Below are positions 34,031 through 43,865 of a stretch of DNA of 64,000 nt, in pieces. The notes beneath the pieces were generated by a model. That model saw nothing but the letters and a program-made list of their open reading frames with translations, made no database searches and was not told the origin of the DNA. How positions within the stretch are numbered: position 1 is the stretch's first letter; every line of letters starts with the position of its first letter. The stretch is from Anaerotignum sp. (GTDB lineage Bacteria > Bacillota > Clostridia > Lachnospirales > Anaerotignaceae): NCBI GenBank assembly GCA_020024455.1, contig JAHHTU010000003.1:62001-126000 (forward strand). Direction: 5' to 3'. The translations under genes were made by a program, and so were the position numbers.

Positions 34031-34188
34031 CTTCTAAAAAAAGAGATTTTTTTATTTTTTTGAAGTATATGAAATGAAAATATAAGATATTATTTCTTTC
34101 ATAACATACTATGAATATAGCAATATTCTATTTTTTTCATTCGGTTTTTGCTTCTTTCCAAAAACAGCTTTTAAAAAAAAGACAAAAA

Positions 34189-34217
34189 GCAAAGGGCTGC
34201 TTCATACAGCCCCTTGC
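34189..34217 (-). terminator. Terminator of hom
   Basis: GCAAAGGGCTG pairs with CAGCCCCTTGC (one wobble) and the minus-strand tail is TTTTTGTCTTTTTTTT. It lies 17 bases after the hom stop. Confidence 0.88.
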
Positions 34218-34233
34218 ACACTTCGTATCTCAT

Positions 34234-35526
34234 TTAGTGATGTACACGAATGATGGAAGATACCTTATGTACCATAGACATTGTAGAAATAACTGTCATA
34301 GAATCCATAAATTGTTTTTCTGCTACATCATATGTCACAATCACAACCTCAGCTGTTTGGTCATCTTCCTTTGCTTTTTGAATGAGCATAGAGATGCTGA
34401 CATGATTGCTGCCAAAAACACCTGCAAGTGCTGCCAATGTACCAGCACGATCCTCCAGCTTCATACGGATATAATAACTGCTTTTTGTTTCAGACATGGG
34501 TTTGATTGCAACATTTTGATAACAAGAACAACCAATGCGTCCTGTACAATTGTACTGCATATTGCGTGCAATATCCATCAAATCCCCAACCACTGCAGAG
34601 CCTGTTGGCAGAGAACCTGCACCTCTGCCATAGAACATAACATCATCCACAGAATCCCCATGCAAAAAGATTGCATTGAACGAATCTTTGATTGCGGAAA
34701 GCGGATGCTCCATTGGAATCATTGTGGGATGTACACGAACTTCTATACCACCATCTACCAATCTTGCGATGCCGAGCAGTTTGATTTCATAGCCTAGCTC
34801 ATGCGCATAACGAATATCCTTTTCTGTGATTTTTGAAATTCCTTCTGTATAAACGTCGTCAAACGTCACAGGTGTATGGAAAGCAATAGATGCCATAATT
34901 GCCAGTTTGCGTCCTGCATCATAACCTTCTACATCAGCAGTAGGATCTGCTTCTGCATACCCCAAATCCTGTGCCAGTTTCAATGCTTCTGCATAATCCA
35001 TTCCTTCCTCTGACATTTTAGAAAGAATGAAGTTGGTGGTACCATTGATAATACCCATAACTTCAGAAATATCATTCCCCAGAAGGCATTGCTTCATAGG
35101 TCTAATGATTGGAGTACCTCCTGCAACCGCTGCTTCAAAAAGAAGGTCGCAATGATTTTCTCTTGCTATCTCCAAAAGCTCGTGCCCATGTGTTGCCATC
35201 AAATCTTTATTCGCCGTTACCACATGTTTGCCTTTTTGCAGTGCTGCTTTGATATAGCTGTATGCCGGTTCTATACCGCCCATGACCTCTACCACCAGTT
35301 CAATGGAATCATCATCAATGATATCCGTCCACTGATCTGTCAAGGTATCTGCTGGCAGACGATCTGCGTATTTTGCTTTATTACGCACCAATACCTTCGC
35401 AACTTCCAATATACAGCCGATTTTGGCAGGCATATTTTTACGCTGCTTTTGCAAAATTTCGTATACACCACTACCGACCGTACCCATGCCTAAAAGTGCG
35501 ACTTTTTTTTTCTTTTCTTCCGACAT
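34234..35526 (-). CDS. hom: Homoserine dehydrogenase
   Basis: A 430-residue enzyme reducing aspartate semialdehyde to homoserine for threonine and methionine. It has the Rossmann loop VALLGMGTVGSGVYE, the catalytic-region blocks EAAVAGGTPIIRPMKQCLLG and YAEADPTADVEGYDAGRKLA, and a C-terminal ACT domain from about residue 350 (MKLEDRAGTLAALAGVFGSN). AGGAGGAAATTGTG before the ATG at 35526 fixes the start. It is a single-gene transcript with a promoter at 35610-35637. The ACT domain suggests feedback control, probably by threonine. Confidence 0.96.
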   Translation of the reverse strand: MSEEKKKKVALLGMGTVGSGVYEILQKQRKNMPAKIGCILEVAKVLVRNKAKYADRLPADTLTDQWTDIIDDDSIELVVEVMGGIEPAYSYIKAALQKGKHVVTANKDLMATHGHELLEIARENHCDLLFEAAVAGGTPIIRPMKQCLLGNDISEVMGIINGTTNFILSKMSEEGMDYAEALKLAQDLGYAEADPTADVEGYDAGRKLAIMASIAFHTPVTFDDVYTEGISKITEKDIRYAHELGYEIKLLGIARLVDGGIEVRVHPTMIPMEHPLSAIKDSFNAIFLHGDSVDDVMFYGRGAGSLPTGSAVVGDLMDIARNMQYNCTGRIGCSCYQNVAIKPMSETKSSYYIRMKLEDRAGTLAALAGVFGSNHVSISMLIQKAKEDDQTAEVVIVTYDVAEKQFMDSMTVISTMSMVHKVSSIIRVHH

Positions 35527-35609
35527 CACAATTTCCTCCTGTATGATTACCTATCATGGATGGTGCAAATAAATCCCTTGCATGCATCTCTATTTTTTCC
35601 GATAGAGCA

Positions 35610-35637
35610 ATTTTACCACGATTTCTTTTGTTGTCAA
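35610..35637 (-). promoter_or_regulatory. hom promoter
   Basis: Minus-strand TTGACA (35632-35637), 16-base spacer, TAAAAT (35610-35615). Confidence 0.65.
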
Positions 35638-35757
35638 CCACTTTTGTCTTTTTACCGAAAACATTTATCCGTATTACAAATACAACGAAGTTTATATTTG
35701 CATTTTCAGCAATATTGAACAATCAAACAAAAGCCCTTCTTTCAAACGACTGAACAA

Positions 35758-35795
35758 AAAAGAAGCTGCTGTAACTTTGTACAGCAGCTTCTTCA
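35758..35795 (-). terminator. Terminator of valS
   Basis: AAGAAGCTGCTGTA and TACAGCAGCTTCTT form 14-bp arms; the minus-strand tail is TTTTTT. It lies about 20 bases after valS. Confidence 0.92.
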
Positions 35796-35816
35796 GATAA
35801 TGGTTTGAGATTTTAC

Positions 35817-38447
35817 TTAGCCCAACTGCAACAGACGTTCTTCCACCTGTGCCAGAATCGCTTTGTATTTTTCGCCCTTTGCCTTTTCTTCATCAATGAC
35901 GTTTTGAGGTGCCTTTGCTACAAATCCCTGATTTGCGAGTTTCTTTTCCACACGCTCAATCTCTTTGAGCATTTTTTCTTTCTCTTTATTCAGTCTTTCT
36001 CGTTCTTTATCCAAATCCACCAACTCTGCCAAAGGCATATAAATGGTAACATTGGTTGCCACAACAGATACAGCATCTGCACCAATTCCAGCTTTATCTG
36101 CCTGAACTGTCACTTCGCTTGCATGTGCCAGTGTCTTAAAGAACACCTTACTGTTTTCAAATATGGTACGTACATCCTCTTTGTCAGAAACAACGAATAC
36201 CTGTACTTTTTTAGAAGGTGCAACATTCATTTCTGCACGGATGTTTCGGATATTGCGTACACTTTCTTTGATCAAATCAATTTCTGTTTCGTTTTCTACA
36301 TAGTTCCATTCTTCTTTATATACAGGCCAAGAAGAAATCATAATGCTTTCTTCTTCCTCTTGAATATGCTGGAATAGCTCCTCTGTAATGAACGGCATGA
36401 AAGGATGCAGCATTTTCAGCGCATTGATGAGCACATTCTTCAATGTCCAAAGCGCTGCTTCTCTTGTGCTATCCTCTTTGTTATACAAACGAGGTTTTAC
36501 CATTTCAATATACCAGTCACAATATTCATCCCAAAGGAAATCATATACCTTCTGTACCGCAAGCCCCAGTTCGTAATTTTCCAGATTTTCAGAAACCTCT
36601 TTTGCCAGTGTATTGACCTTGGAAAGAATCCATTTATCTGCGGAAGTCAGCATCAACAGCTTTGTTTCCTGTTTTTCATCCATATTCATCATGACAAAAC
36701 GGCTTGCATTCCAAATCTTATTACAGAAGTTACGGCAATTTTCCAATCTTTCCCAATAGAATCGCATATCATTACCAGGCGCATTACCCGTAATGAGCAA
36801 CAAACGCAGAGGGTCTGCACCATAATCTGCAATTACCGCCAAAGGATCAATACCATTGCCCAGAGATTTAGAGAATTTTCTACCCTGGTCATCACGAATC
36901 AAACCATGAATCAGTACATCTTGGAATGGTGGTTCATGCATATTTTCCATTGCAGAAAATACCATACGCACAACCCAGAAGAAAATAATATCATACCCAG
37001 TGATTAGTGTGCTGGTTGGATAGAAATGCTTCAAGTCTTCTGTATCATTGGGCCAACCCAGTGTGGAGAATGGCCATAAGGCAGAGCTGAACCATGTATC
37101 CAGTGTATCCTCGTCCTGATGCAATTTCTTACAGCCGCATTTTTCACAGCTTTCAGGAGCCTGCTTGCTGATGGTAATATGTCCACATTCATCACAATAG
37201 TATGCCGGAATACGATGTCCCCACCACAGCTGTCTGGAAATACACCAGTCACGGATATTTTCCAGCCAATGCATATACACTTTGCCAAAACGATCTGGAA
37301 CAAATCGCAGCTGCTTGTTTTCATATACTTCCATTGCAGGTTTTGCCAGTTCATCCATACGTACAAACCATTGCAGCTTTATCATGGGTTCAATGGCTAC
37401 ATTACATCTTTCATGGCAACCAACAGCATGTGTAATATCTTCGATTTCTACAAGATAGCCTTCTTTTTTCAGTTCTTCTACCACAGCTTTTCTTGCATCC
37501 ATACGATCCATACCTGCATACTTTCCTGCATTTTCATTCATCGTACCATCGTCATTCATCACATTGACATGAGGTAAATCATGACGCAGACCAACTTCAA
37601 AGTCATTGGGATCATGTGCAGGTGTAATCTTTACCACACCTGTACCAAATTCTCGATCTACATATTCATCTGCAATAATCGGAATCTCTTTATTCATCAA
37701 TGGCAGAATACAGGTTTTTCCAATCAAATGCTGATATCTTTCATCTTCCGGATGTACTGCTACCGCTACGTCACCCATCATGGTTTCCGGACGTGTTGTG
37801 GCAAGACGCAGTTTTTCATCCGAGCCAACAATCGGATAATTGATGTGATAGAAATGTCCTTCTGTTTCTATATGATTGACTTCTGCATCGGAAATGGTTG
37901 TCTGACATTTGGGGCACCAGTTGATGATTTTTTCACCACGATAGATATACCCTTTTTCATACAGACGGCAGAACACCTCTAATACAGCATCAGAGCATCC
38001 CTCATCCATGGTAAAACGTACACGATCCCAGTCACAAGAGCAGCCCAGCTTGCGCAGCTGATTGAGTATAATGCCTCCGTATTCTTCTTTCCAGTCCCAT
38101 GCACGCTGCAAGAAGCCTTCACGACCAACATCTTCTTTGGAAAGACCTTCGCTTGCCATTTTTTGTACCACTTTTAATTCTGTGGAAATACTTGCGTGGT
38201 CAATACCCGGTACCCAAAGTGCATTATACCCAGACATTCTTTTCCAACGAATCAAAATATCCTGCATGGTATTATCCAGTGCATGTCCCATATGCAGCTG
38301 CCCTGTGATATTCGGAGGGGGCATAACGATACAATAGGGTTTCTTCGTTTTATCAATCTTTGTATGGAAGTACTTTTTGTCCATCCACATTGCATATAGA
38401 CGATCCTCAACCGATTTGGGATCAAAATTTTTTGCCAGTTCTTTCAC
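35817..38447 (-). CDS. valS: Valyl-tRNA synthetase
   Basis: An 876-residue class I synthetase. The HIGH motif appears in PPPNITGQLHMGHALDNT, the editing domain contains TTRPETMMGDVAVAVHPEDE, and the KMSKS-type loop is GRKFSKSLGNG. The C-terminal coiled coil (about residues 805-870) is the ValRS tRNA-binding arm. Length is normal. GGAGGAAAAAGCGTG precedes the ATG. A T-box leader upstream controls it in response to uncharged tRNA-Val. Confidence 0.97.
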   Translation of the reverse strand: MKELAKNFDPKSVEDRLYAMWMDKKYFHTKIDKTKKPYCIVMPPPNITGQLHMGHALDNTMQDILIRWKRMSGYNALWVPGIDHASISTELKVVQKMASEGLSKEDVGREGFLQRAWDWKEEYGGIILNQLRKLGCSCDWDRVRFTMDEGCSDAVLEVFCRLYEKGYIYRGEKIINWCPKCQTTISDAEVNHIETEGHFYHINYPIVGSDEKLRLATTRPETMMGDVAVAVHPEDERYQHLIGKTCILPLMNKEIPIIADEYVDREFGTGVVKITPAHDPNDFEVGLRHDLPHVNVMNDDGTMNENAGKYAGMDRMDARKAVVEELKKEGYLVEIEDITHAVGCHERCNVAIEPMIKLQWFVRMDELAKPAMEVYENKQLRFVPDRFGKVYMHWLENIRDWCISRQLWWGHRIPAYYCDECGHITISKQAPESCEKCGCKKLHQDEDTLDTWFSSALWPFSTLGWPNDTEDLKHFYPTSTLITGYDIIFFWVVRMVFSAMENMHEPPFQDVLIHGLIRDDQGRKFSKSLGNGIDPLAVIADYGADPLRLLLITGNAPGNDMRFYWERLENCRNFCNKIWNASRFVMMNMDEKQETKLLMLTSADKWILSKVNTLAKEVSENLENYELGLAVQKVYDFLWDEYCDWYIEMVKPRLYNKEDSTREAALWTLKNVLINALKMLHPFMPFITEELFQHIQEEEESIMISSWPVYKEEWNYVENETEIDLIKESVRNIRNIRAEMNVAPSKKVQVFVVSDKEDVRTIFENSKVFFKTLAHASEVTVQADKAGIGADAVSVVATNVTIYMPLAELVDLDKERERLNKEKEKMLKEIERVEKKLANQGFVAKAPQNVIDEEKAKGEKYKAILAQVEERLLQLG

Positions 38448-38511
38448 GCTTTTTCCTCCTTCATGTGATTACAGCATCTGCTTGTATTGCATACCGATGC
38501 CATGGTCTAAT

Positions 38512-38546
38512 AAAAAAAAGTGTCCGCCACAAAAAGGACGAACACT
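38512..38546 (-). terminator. T-box leader terminator of valS
   Basis: Minus-strand AGTGTTCGTCC and GGCGGACACT pair around TTTTTGT and are followed by eight T. This is the default-off hairpin of the T-box switch. Confidence 0.9.
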
Positions 38547-38760
38547 CGCGATACCACCTTCATTCCCACTGCTTGCACAGCGGACACTCAAAGACCGATA
38601 ACGAGATCAACCGTTTCTGCTTACTTTTTCTTTTCAGCAGAACAACTCCAAAGCTACCTTCTGTACATACTCTCTGAAAAAGCCTTACACCCTATGGGCT
38701 TTTCTCTCTGACAGCAGTTTTGTACATACTCCTCTTTTTCATAGTCTTTTACTTTTTAAT
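38512..38760 (-). promoter_or_regulatory. T-box riboswitch controlling valS
   Basis: The minus strand contains AAGGTGGTATCGCG (38547-38560), a near match to the T-box consensus AGGGTGGTACCGCG, whose bulge pairs with the uncharged tRNA 3' end. Upstream lies a Stem I region with AAAAGCC...GGCTTTTT and repeated CAGAGAG and GAGTATGTACA segments. The terminator follows directly. Downstream valS implies tRNA-Val sensing; I could not assign the valine specifier codon with certainty. Confidence 0.88.
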
Positions 38761-38860
38761 CAAACATCAATCCAATTCAAACAAAGCCAAACGGTTGGTG
38801 TTTTCTTATAGTTCAAGATTTTATTCAATCTATCCAATTTTGTCAAGGTCTTTTTCTAAA

Positions 38861-40021
38861 TTATTCTGTATTCTTCATATCTTGCGGATATTTTGAAATA
38901 TTGAGCAAAATACCCATCATCGCCATAGTTACCAAAAGTGCCGTACCACCATAGCTGATAAACGGAAGCGGCTGTCCGGTATTTGGTATGGTGTTGGTTA
39001 CAACGCCAATGTTAATCAACGACTGAAATCCAACAGAAGCTGTGATACCGGTTGCCACAGACATACCAAAATTATCTCTGGCATTGATTGCAATACGTAT
39101 TCCACGCCATACCAATACAGCAAACAAAGTAATGACCATTACTGCACCTACAATCCCAAGTTCTTCACAAATAATTGCAAATATAATATCATTATGTGCT
39201 TCCGGAATAAATGTTTTTTGGCGACTTTGTCCCAAGCCGACACCAAACAGGCCACCGGATGCCACTGCATATAGCGACTGAATGGTCTGGAAACCGGAAA
39301 ATGTTGGATCCGCCCAAGGATCTAACCATGCTGTAATACGTGTCAAACGATATCGAAACTGCGGCAATATGACCAATATACCGCCTATCGGAATCAATAC
39401 TGCTGCGCCTGCAATAAAGTACCAAATTCTGGGACTGGATACGAACAAAATCGTTAAGCCAACCAAAAGCAACAAAAGCGCCGTAGAAAAGTTTGTCAAA
39501 GCAATCAAACCAACGGGCAATGCCAAAATTGCAAACGCCCGCAAAAAACCATTCAGGTGCCCCAATTCCTTACGCCGATTCATGATGTACAATGACAAAA
39601 ACAATATTACCGCAACCTTTGAAAATTCCGAAGGCTGAAACTGTATGGAACCAATTTCAATCCAGCGTACCTGCCCCTTTTTTTTAGAACCGATAAACGG
39701 CAGTATACACAACAAAAGATTGGAACCCCAATATGCAATTGGTGCAATTTTTTTCCAAAACTGATAGGGGATGTTCATGGTAAAAATCATTGCTACTGTT
39801 CCCAAAACTGCCCAAAGCCCCTGACGTTTGAGGTAATAGAACATATCAAAATTAAATTTTTTGCTGGACATAGTAGAATAATAACTTGCACTGCAAATCA
39901 TCACAATTCCGAAAAGAACCAGTGTCAATACCACAAACAGCAATCCAAAATCATAAGTATCGGAAATCATACGCCTTTTTTTTCTTCTTTTCATTGATTG
40001 GTTATATCCCGTTTGTTTCAT
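38861..40021 (-). CDS. ftsW: FtsW/RodA/SpoVE-type peptidoglycan glycosyltransferase
   Basis: A 386-residue SEDS protein with about 10 spans. YDFGLLFVVLTLVLFGIVMI starts the first helix; RWIEIGSIQFQPSEFSKVAV and the C-terminal NTGQPLPFISYGGTALLV are family signatures. It polymerises lipid II with a partner class B PBP at the division septum. Placement after murD in the division cluster favours FtsW over RodA; SpoVE, its sporulation relative, cannot be excluded. GGTGGAGAA precedes the ATG. Confidence 0.92.
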   Translation of the reverse strand: MKQTGYNQSMKRRKKRRMISDTYDFGLLFVVLTLVLFGIVMICSASYYSTMSSKKFNFDMFYYLKRQGLWAVLGTVAMIFTMNIPYQFWKKIAPIAYWGSNLLLCILPFIGSKKKGQVRWIEIGSIQFQPSEFSKVAVILFLSLYIMNRRKELGHLNGFLRAFAILALPVGLIALTNFSTALLLLLVGLTILFVSSPRIWYFIAGAAVLIPIGGILVILPQFRYRLTRITAWLDPWADPTFSGFQTIQSLYAVASGGLFGVGLGQSRQKTFIPEAHNDIIFAIICEELGIVGAVMVITLFAVLVWRGIRIAINARDNFGMSVATGITASVGFQSLINIGVVTNTIPNTGQPLPFISYGGTALLVTMAMMGILLNISKYPQDMKNTE

Positions 40022-40121
40022 TTCTCCACCTCATCTTACTTGAGATTTCTCCATAAGAAAATGTATGGCATGCGCTTTTCTTGGAAAAACGATGCCATCC
40101 CATTTTACTTTTGGCACTTCC

Positions 40122-41483
40122 TTATTTTTGCAAAAAAGACCGCACCTGTTCTTTGAACAAATCGCCTCTCTGCTCATAATTATCAAACATACCCCAGCTT
40201 GCACATGCAGGAGAAAGCAATACACAGTCACCTGTTTGCGCTTTTTCACGACAGAGATTGACTGCGTCTGAAAAAGTTTCACATTCAGAAATTGCAGTAA
40301 AACCAAATTTTTCTGCAGAGGCACGAATTTGCGGTGCAGTAACACCAATCAGCACCAGATGCTTAACTCTGCCTGCAAAGAGCTTCGTCCAATCATCAAA
40401 GGATACACCCTTATCATAGCCGCCACCAATGAGTACAATCGGCTTTTGCATAGCCAAAATTGCACGAATAGAGGCATCTGTATTGGTTCCCTTAGAATCG
40501 TTATAATAATCCACACCATCTACCGTTGCCACATATTCAATACGATGTGCAACTCCCGCAAAGCTACGCAGAACATTACGAATGATATCCAAATCTATCC
40601 CAGCGCATATTCCCATTGCAGCCGCCGCCATAACATTCTCGTAGTTATGCACGCCCAACAGCTGTAATTCATCCACAGAAACCAGCTTTTCAGAAATCCC
40701 CTGCCATTTTACAATCATATCTTTGCCATCCAGATAAATTCCTTCCTCCAGCGGTGCTGCACTACTAAAGAAAAATACCTTTGCTTTGGTATGATCTGCC
40801 ATTTTGCGGCATACATCATCCATGTGGTTCAATATACAGAAATCCTCTGCTGTCTGTTTGGCAAACACACGCTCTTTCATCGCAATATAGACTTCCATTG
40901 TTTTATGGCGATTCAAATGATCCGGAGTAATATTCAAAACTGCACTGATTTTTGGATGAAATTCCTTTGCTTTTTCCATCTGAAAGCTGCTGATTTCCGC
41001 AACAACCCAGTCGTTTTCTGTTAGCTGTGCAACCTTTTCGCTGTAAGGAATTCCGATATTTCCCACAACGGCTGTATGAGGATAAACCGCTTTCATAATT
41101 TCCCCTGTCAATGTCGTTGTAGTTGTTTTGCCATTGGTACCTGTGATGGCAATGATGGGGCAAGCAGTTTCACGATATGCGAGCTCCACTTCACTGATTA
41201 CACAAACACCTGCCTGTTCTGCTTTCGTAATAAACGGCAAATCGCAGGGGATACCCGGACTTAATACCATCAAGTCCTGTTTTTCTGCAATATCATCGGG
41301 ATTTTTGCCTGTATAAAGCACGATCCCTTCTTTTTCCAAAGTCAGTGCCTCCTCTGGCACAGCTTCACGCACTTTCATATCCTGCAATGTTACCTCTGCA
41401 CCCAAACGATGCAGCAATTTTGCTGCTGAAATGCCACTTTTTGCCATGCCACATACCAAAGCTTTTTTTCCTGTATAATCCAT
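40122..41483 (-). CDS. murD: UDP-MurNAc-L-Ala:D-Glu ligase
   Basis: A 453-residue Mur ligase adding D-glutamate to UDP-MurNAc-L-alanine. The ATP loop is AITGTNGKTTTTTLTGEI, followed by NIGIPYSEKV and LNITPDHLNRHKTMEVYI, and the C-terminal domain has NDSKGTNTDA and LSPACASWGMFDNYEQRG. Length is typical. It lies between mraY (18 bases upstream) and ftsW. Confidence 0.97.
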   Translation of the reverse strand: MDYTGKKALVCGMAKSGISAAKLLHRLGAEVTLQDMKVREAVPEEALTLEKEGIVLYTGKNPDDIAEKQDLMVLSPGIPCDLPFITKAEQAGVCVISEVELAYRETACPIIAITGTNGKTTTTTLTGEIMKAVYPHTAVVGNIGIPYSEKVAQLTENDWVVAEISSFQMEKAKEFHPKISAVLNITPDHLNRHKTMEVYIAMKERVFAKQTAEDFCILNHMDDVCRKMADHTKAKVFFFSSAAPLEEGIYLDGKDMIVKWQGISEKLVSVDELQLLGVHNYENVMAAAAMGICAGIDLDIIRNVLRSFAGVAHRIEYVATVDGVDYYNDSKGTNTDASIRAILAMQKPIVLIGGGYDKGVSFDDWTKLFAGRVKHLVLIGVTAPQIRASAEKFGFTAISECETFSDAVNLCREKAQTGDCVLLSPACASWGMFDNYEQRGDLFKEQVRSFLQK

Positions 41484-41500
41484 ACCGATCCTTCTTTCTG

Positions 41501-42487
41501 TTAAAACATATATTTACAACCCAAAAAGCCAATCAAGCACAGCAAAGCCGTTGCCACATAGAACAATGTCACTACCTTTGTTTCTCTCCATCCGCACTGT
41601 TCCAAATGGTGATGGAAGGGCGCCATCTTAAACAATCTTCTGCCTTCTCCATATTTACGCTTTGTCATCTTAAACCAGCCAACCTGAAGCATGACTGTTA
41701 AGGATTCCCAAAGATAAATAAAGCCTACAATGACAATGAAAATCGGCATTTTCAGTATAAATGCAGTTGCTGCCACAAATCCGCCCAGCGCCAGAGAACC
41801 GGTATCGCCCATAAAAACCTTTGCCGGATATGCATTGAATATCAAAAATGCCAGCAATGCGCCTACAATTGCTCCACAAATGGGTGAAATCATACTGCCG
41901 GATGCCCATGATACAATCATAAAAAATGCTGCAACTATTAATGTCACACCGCCTGCCAAGCCATCCAAGCCATCTGTCAGATTGACGCCATTGACCGTAC
42001 CCAATACCGCAATAAATACAAAGGGAATAAACAAAATACCCAAATCCAATTCCATACCATTGGTAAAAGGAATGTAGATCGCCCTCATGCTATCATGCTG
42101 CATCAAATACCAACAGAATATTGCTGTTACAATCAATTGCAATGCGAGCTTTTGCCATGCACGCAAACCCAAGGAGCGTTTTTTTACCACCTTGATATAA
42201 TCATCCAAAAAGCCAATGACCCCATAACATACAGTCATCAGTACAATTGCTATGCCATCCATATTCCCTTTCAGGAAAAAGAAGGCTGCAACCAAAAATG
42301 CCATCAAAAATGCAATCCCACCCATGGTAGGTGTTCCTTGTTTTTGCAGATGTGTCTGTGGTCCATCATCTCGTACATTTTGCCCGAATTTCATTTTATG
42401 CAGCACCGGAATCCAGATCGGACATAGTATGACACCAATAACAAATGATATGAGTATGGCATAAATCGCCTGTTCCAAAGAACCCAC
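41501..42487 (-). CDS. mraY: Phospho-MurNAc-pentapeptide transferase
   Basis: A 328-residue membrane enzyme with about 10 spans making lipid I from UDP-MurNAc-pentapeptide and undecaprenyl phosphate. Motifs visible: PTMGGIAFLM, FLDDYIKVVKKRSLGLRAWQ, NLTDGLDGLAGGV, FMGDTGSLALGG and FKMAPFHHHLEQCGW. The catalytic Asp cluster is intact. It sits one base after murF. Confidence 0.97.
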   Translation of the reverse strand: MGSLEQAIYAILISFVIGVILCPIWIPVLHKMKFGQNVRDDGPQTHLQKQGTPTMGGIAFLMAFLVAAFFFLKGNMDGIAIVLMTVCYGVIGFLDDYIKVVKKRSLGLRAWQKLALQLIVTAIFCWYLMQHDSMRAIYIPFTNGMELDLGILFIPFVFIAVLGTVNGVNLTDGLDGLAGGVTLIVAAFFMIVSWASGSMISPICGAIVGALLAFLIFNAYPAKVFMGDTGSLALGGFVAATAFILKMPIFIVIVGFIYLWESLTVMLQVGWFKMTKRKYGEGRRLFKMAPFHHHLEQCGWRETKVVTLFYVATALLCLIGFLGCKYMF

Positions 42488-42488
42488 T

Positions 42489-43865
42489 TTATTTCACTCC
42501 TTGTAATTTCTCTACTGTTTTTTCAAATTGCATACTGTGAGAAGCTTTTAACAAAACGGTATCTCCCTTTTGAATCATGGAAAGCCCATCTTCCCAGAAC
42601 GCTTCTTGTGTATCATAACAGAATACCTCCTGCAAGCCGTTGGATTTTGCACCCTCTGCCATACACGCTGCATATCTGCCGATACAAATCAGCAAATCAA
42701 TCTGTTTTTTTCCTGCATATGCACCTACATCTTCATGCATCTGCGGTGCATAATCTCCCAGCTCTCCCATAAAGCCCAAAACAGCTACTTTTCTGCCTTC
42801 TGCCTGTTTCAGAATATCCAATCCTGCTTTTGCAGAAACGGGGTTGGAATTGTAAACATCATTCAAAAGTGTAATGCCTGTATCCAGTCGCATCAATGTC
42901 ATACGATTTTTTGTTGGTACATACTGTTCGATCCCATCATGAATCTGCTCTAATGTCAGACCAAGTTCCAAACCTACCGCAACTGCGGAAAGCGCATTGC
43001 TGACCATATGCACCCCCGGCATGGGAATCGTCACATCTGTTTGCCCCAAAGGTGTATGAATGGTACATTTTGTCTGTGTTAGACCAGCGGATACAATATT
43101 GTCTGCATAAAGCCCTTTATGATTTTCCACACCAAACCAACGCACCTGCGGTTTGAGCTTTCCTTCTGTTGTCAAAAGCATATCGTTGTCCGCATTCAAA
43201 ATAGCAATTCCATTTTCATCCATAAAATCAAAAAGCTCACATTTTGCTTTTAAGATACCTTCTCTGCTGCCCAAAAATTCAATATGTGCCACACCAACAT
43301 TGGAAATCAAACCAATATCTGGGCGCACCACATCCACCAAACGATGAATCTCCTGAAAATGGTTCATTCCCATTTCAATGACTGCCACTTCATGCGTGTC
43401 CTCCAGTCGAAACAATGTCAAAGGCACCCCAATATCATTGTTATAGTTTCCTTGTGTCCACAAAACATGATATTTTTGTGACAATACAGAAGCAACCATA
43501 TCCTTCGTGGTGGTTTTACCCACACTACCGGTAACACCGACAAACGGAATGTCAAACAGATGGCGATAATACTTTGCCAGCTGCAACAGCGCTTCTCCTG
43601 TATTTTCTACCAAAAGCAATGTGCAGCCATGCTTTGGCTGCATTTTATGCGCAGTAAAACAAACTGGTACGCCCTTTTCCATACAATCGTTAAGAAAACG
43701 ATGCCCATCTGTATTTTCTCCACGCAAAGGAACAAATAAGCTGTTTTCTCCCGCTTCTCTGGAATCTTGTGTAACATGACAAATGGTTCTGGACAAATCT
43801 CCGCCGTCTGTCAAAATTTCTGCACCCACTGCTTCTGAAATTTCTCTAATGCTTAGTTTCTTCAT
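42489..43865 (-). CDS. murF: UDP-MurNAc-tripeptide:D-Ala-D-Ala ligase
   Basis: A 458-residue Mur ligase adding D-Ala-D-Ala. The ATP loop is VTGSVGKTTTKDMVASVL, then TQGNYNNDIGVPLTLF, VIEMGMNHFQEIHRL, and DVYNSNPVSAKAGLDIL in the C-terminal domain. The ATG at 43865 overlaps the murE stop (ATGA), implying coupled translation; a TTG two codons upstream is less likely. Confidence 0.96.
   Translation of the reverse strand: MKKLSIREISEAVGAEILTDGGDLSRTICHVTQDSREAGENSLFVPLRGENTDGHRFLNDCMEKGVPVCFTAHKMQPKHGCTLLLVENTGEALLQLAKYYRHLFDIPFVGVTGSVGKTTTKDMVASVLSQKYHVLWTQGNYNNDIGVPLTLFRLEDTHEVAVIEMGMNHFQEIHRLVDVVRPDIGLISNVGVAHIEFLGSREGILKAKCELFDFMDENGIAILNADNDMLLTTEGKLKPQVRWFGVENHKGLYADNIVSAGLTQTKCTIHTPLGQTDVTIPMPGVHMVSNALSAVAVGLELGLTLEQIHDGIEQYVPTKNRMTLMRLDTGITLLNDVYNSNPVSAKAGLDILKQAEGRKVAVLGFMGELGDYAPQMHEDVGAYAGKKQIDLLICIGRYAACMAEGAKSNGLQEVFCYDTQEAFWEDGLSMIQKGDTVLLKASHSMQFEKTVEKLQGVK

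Noticed and set aside
34111..34797. Plus-strand frame of 228 codons across the hom terminator
   Set aside because: Shadow of hom with no start signal; it runs through a terminator hairpin.
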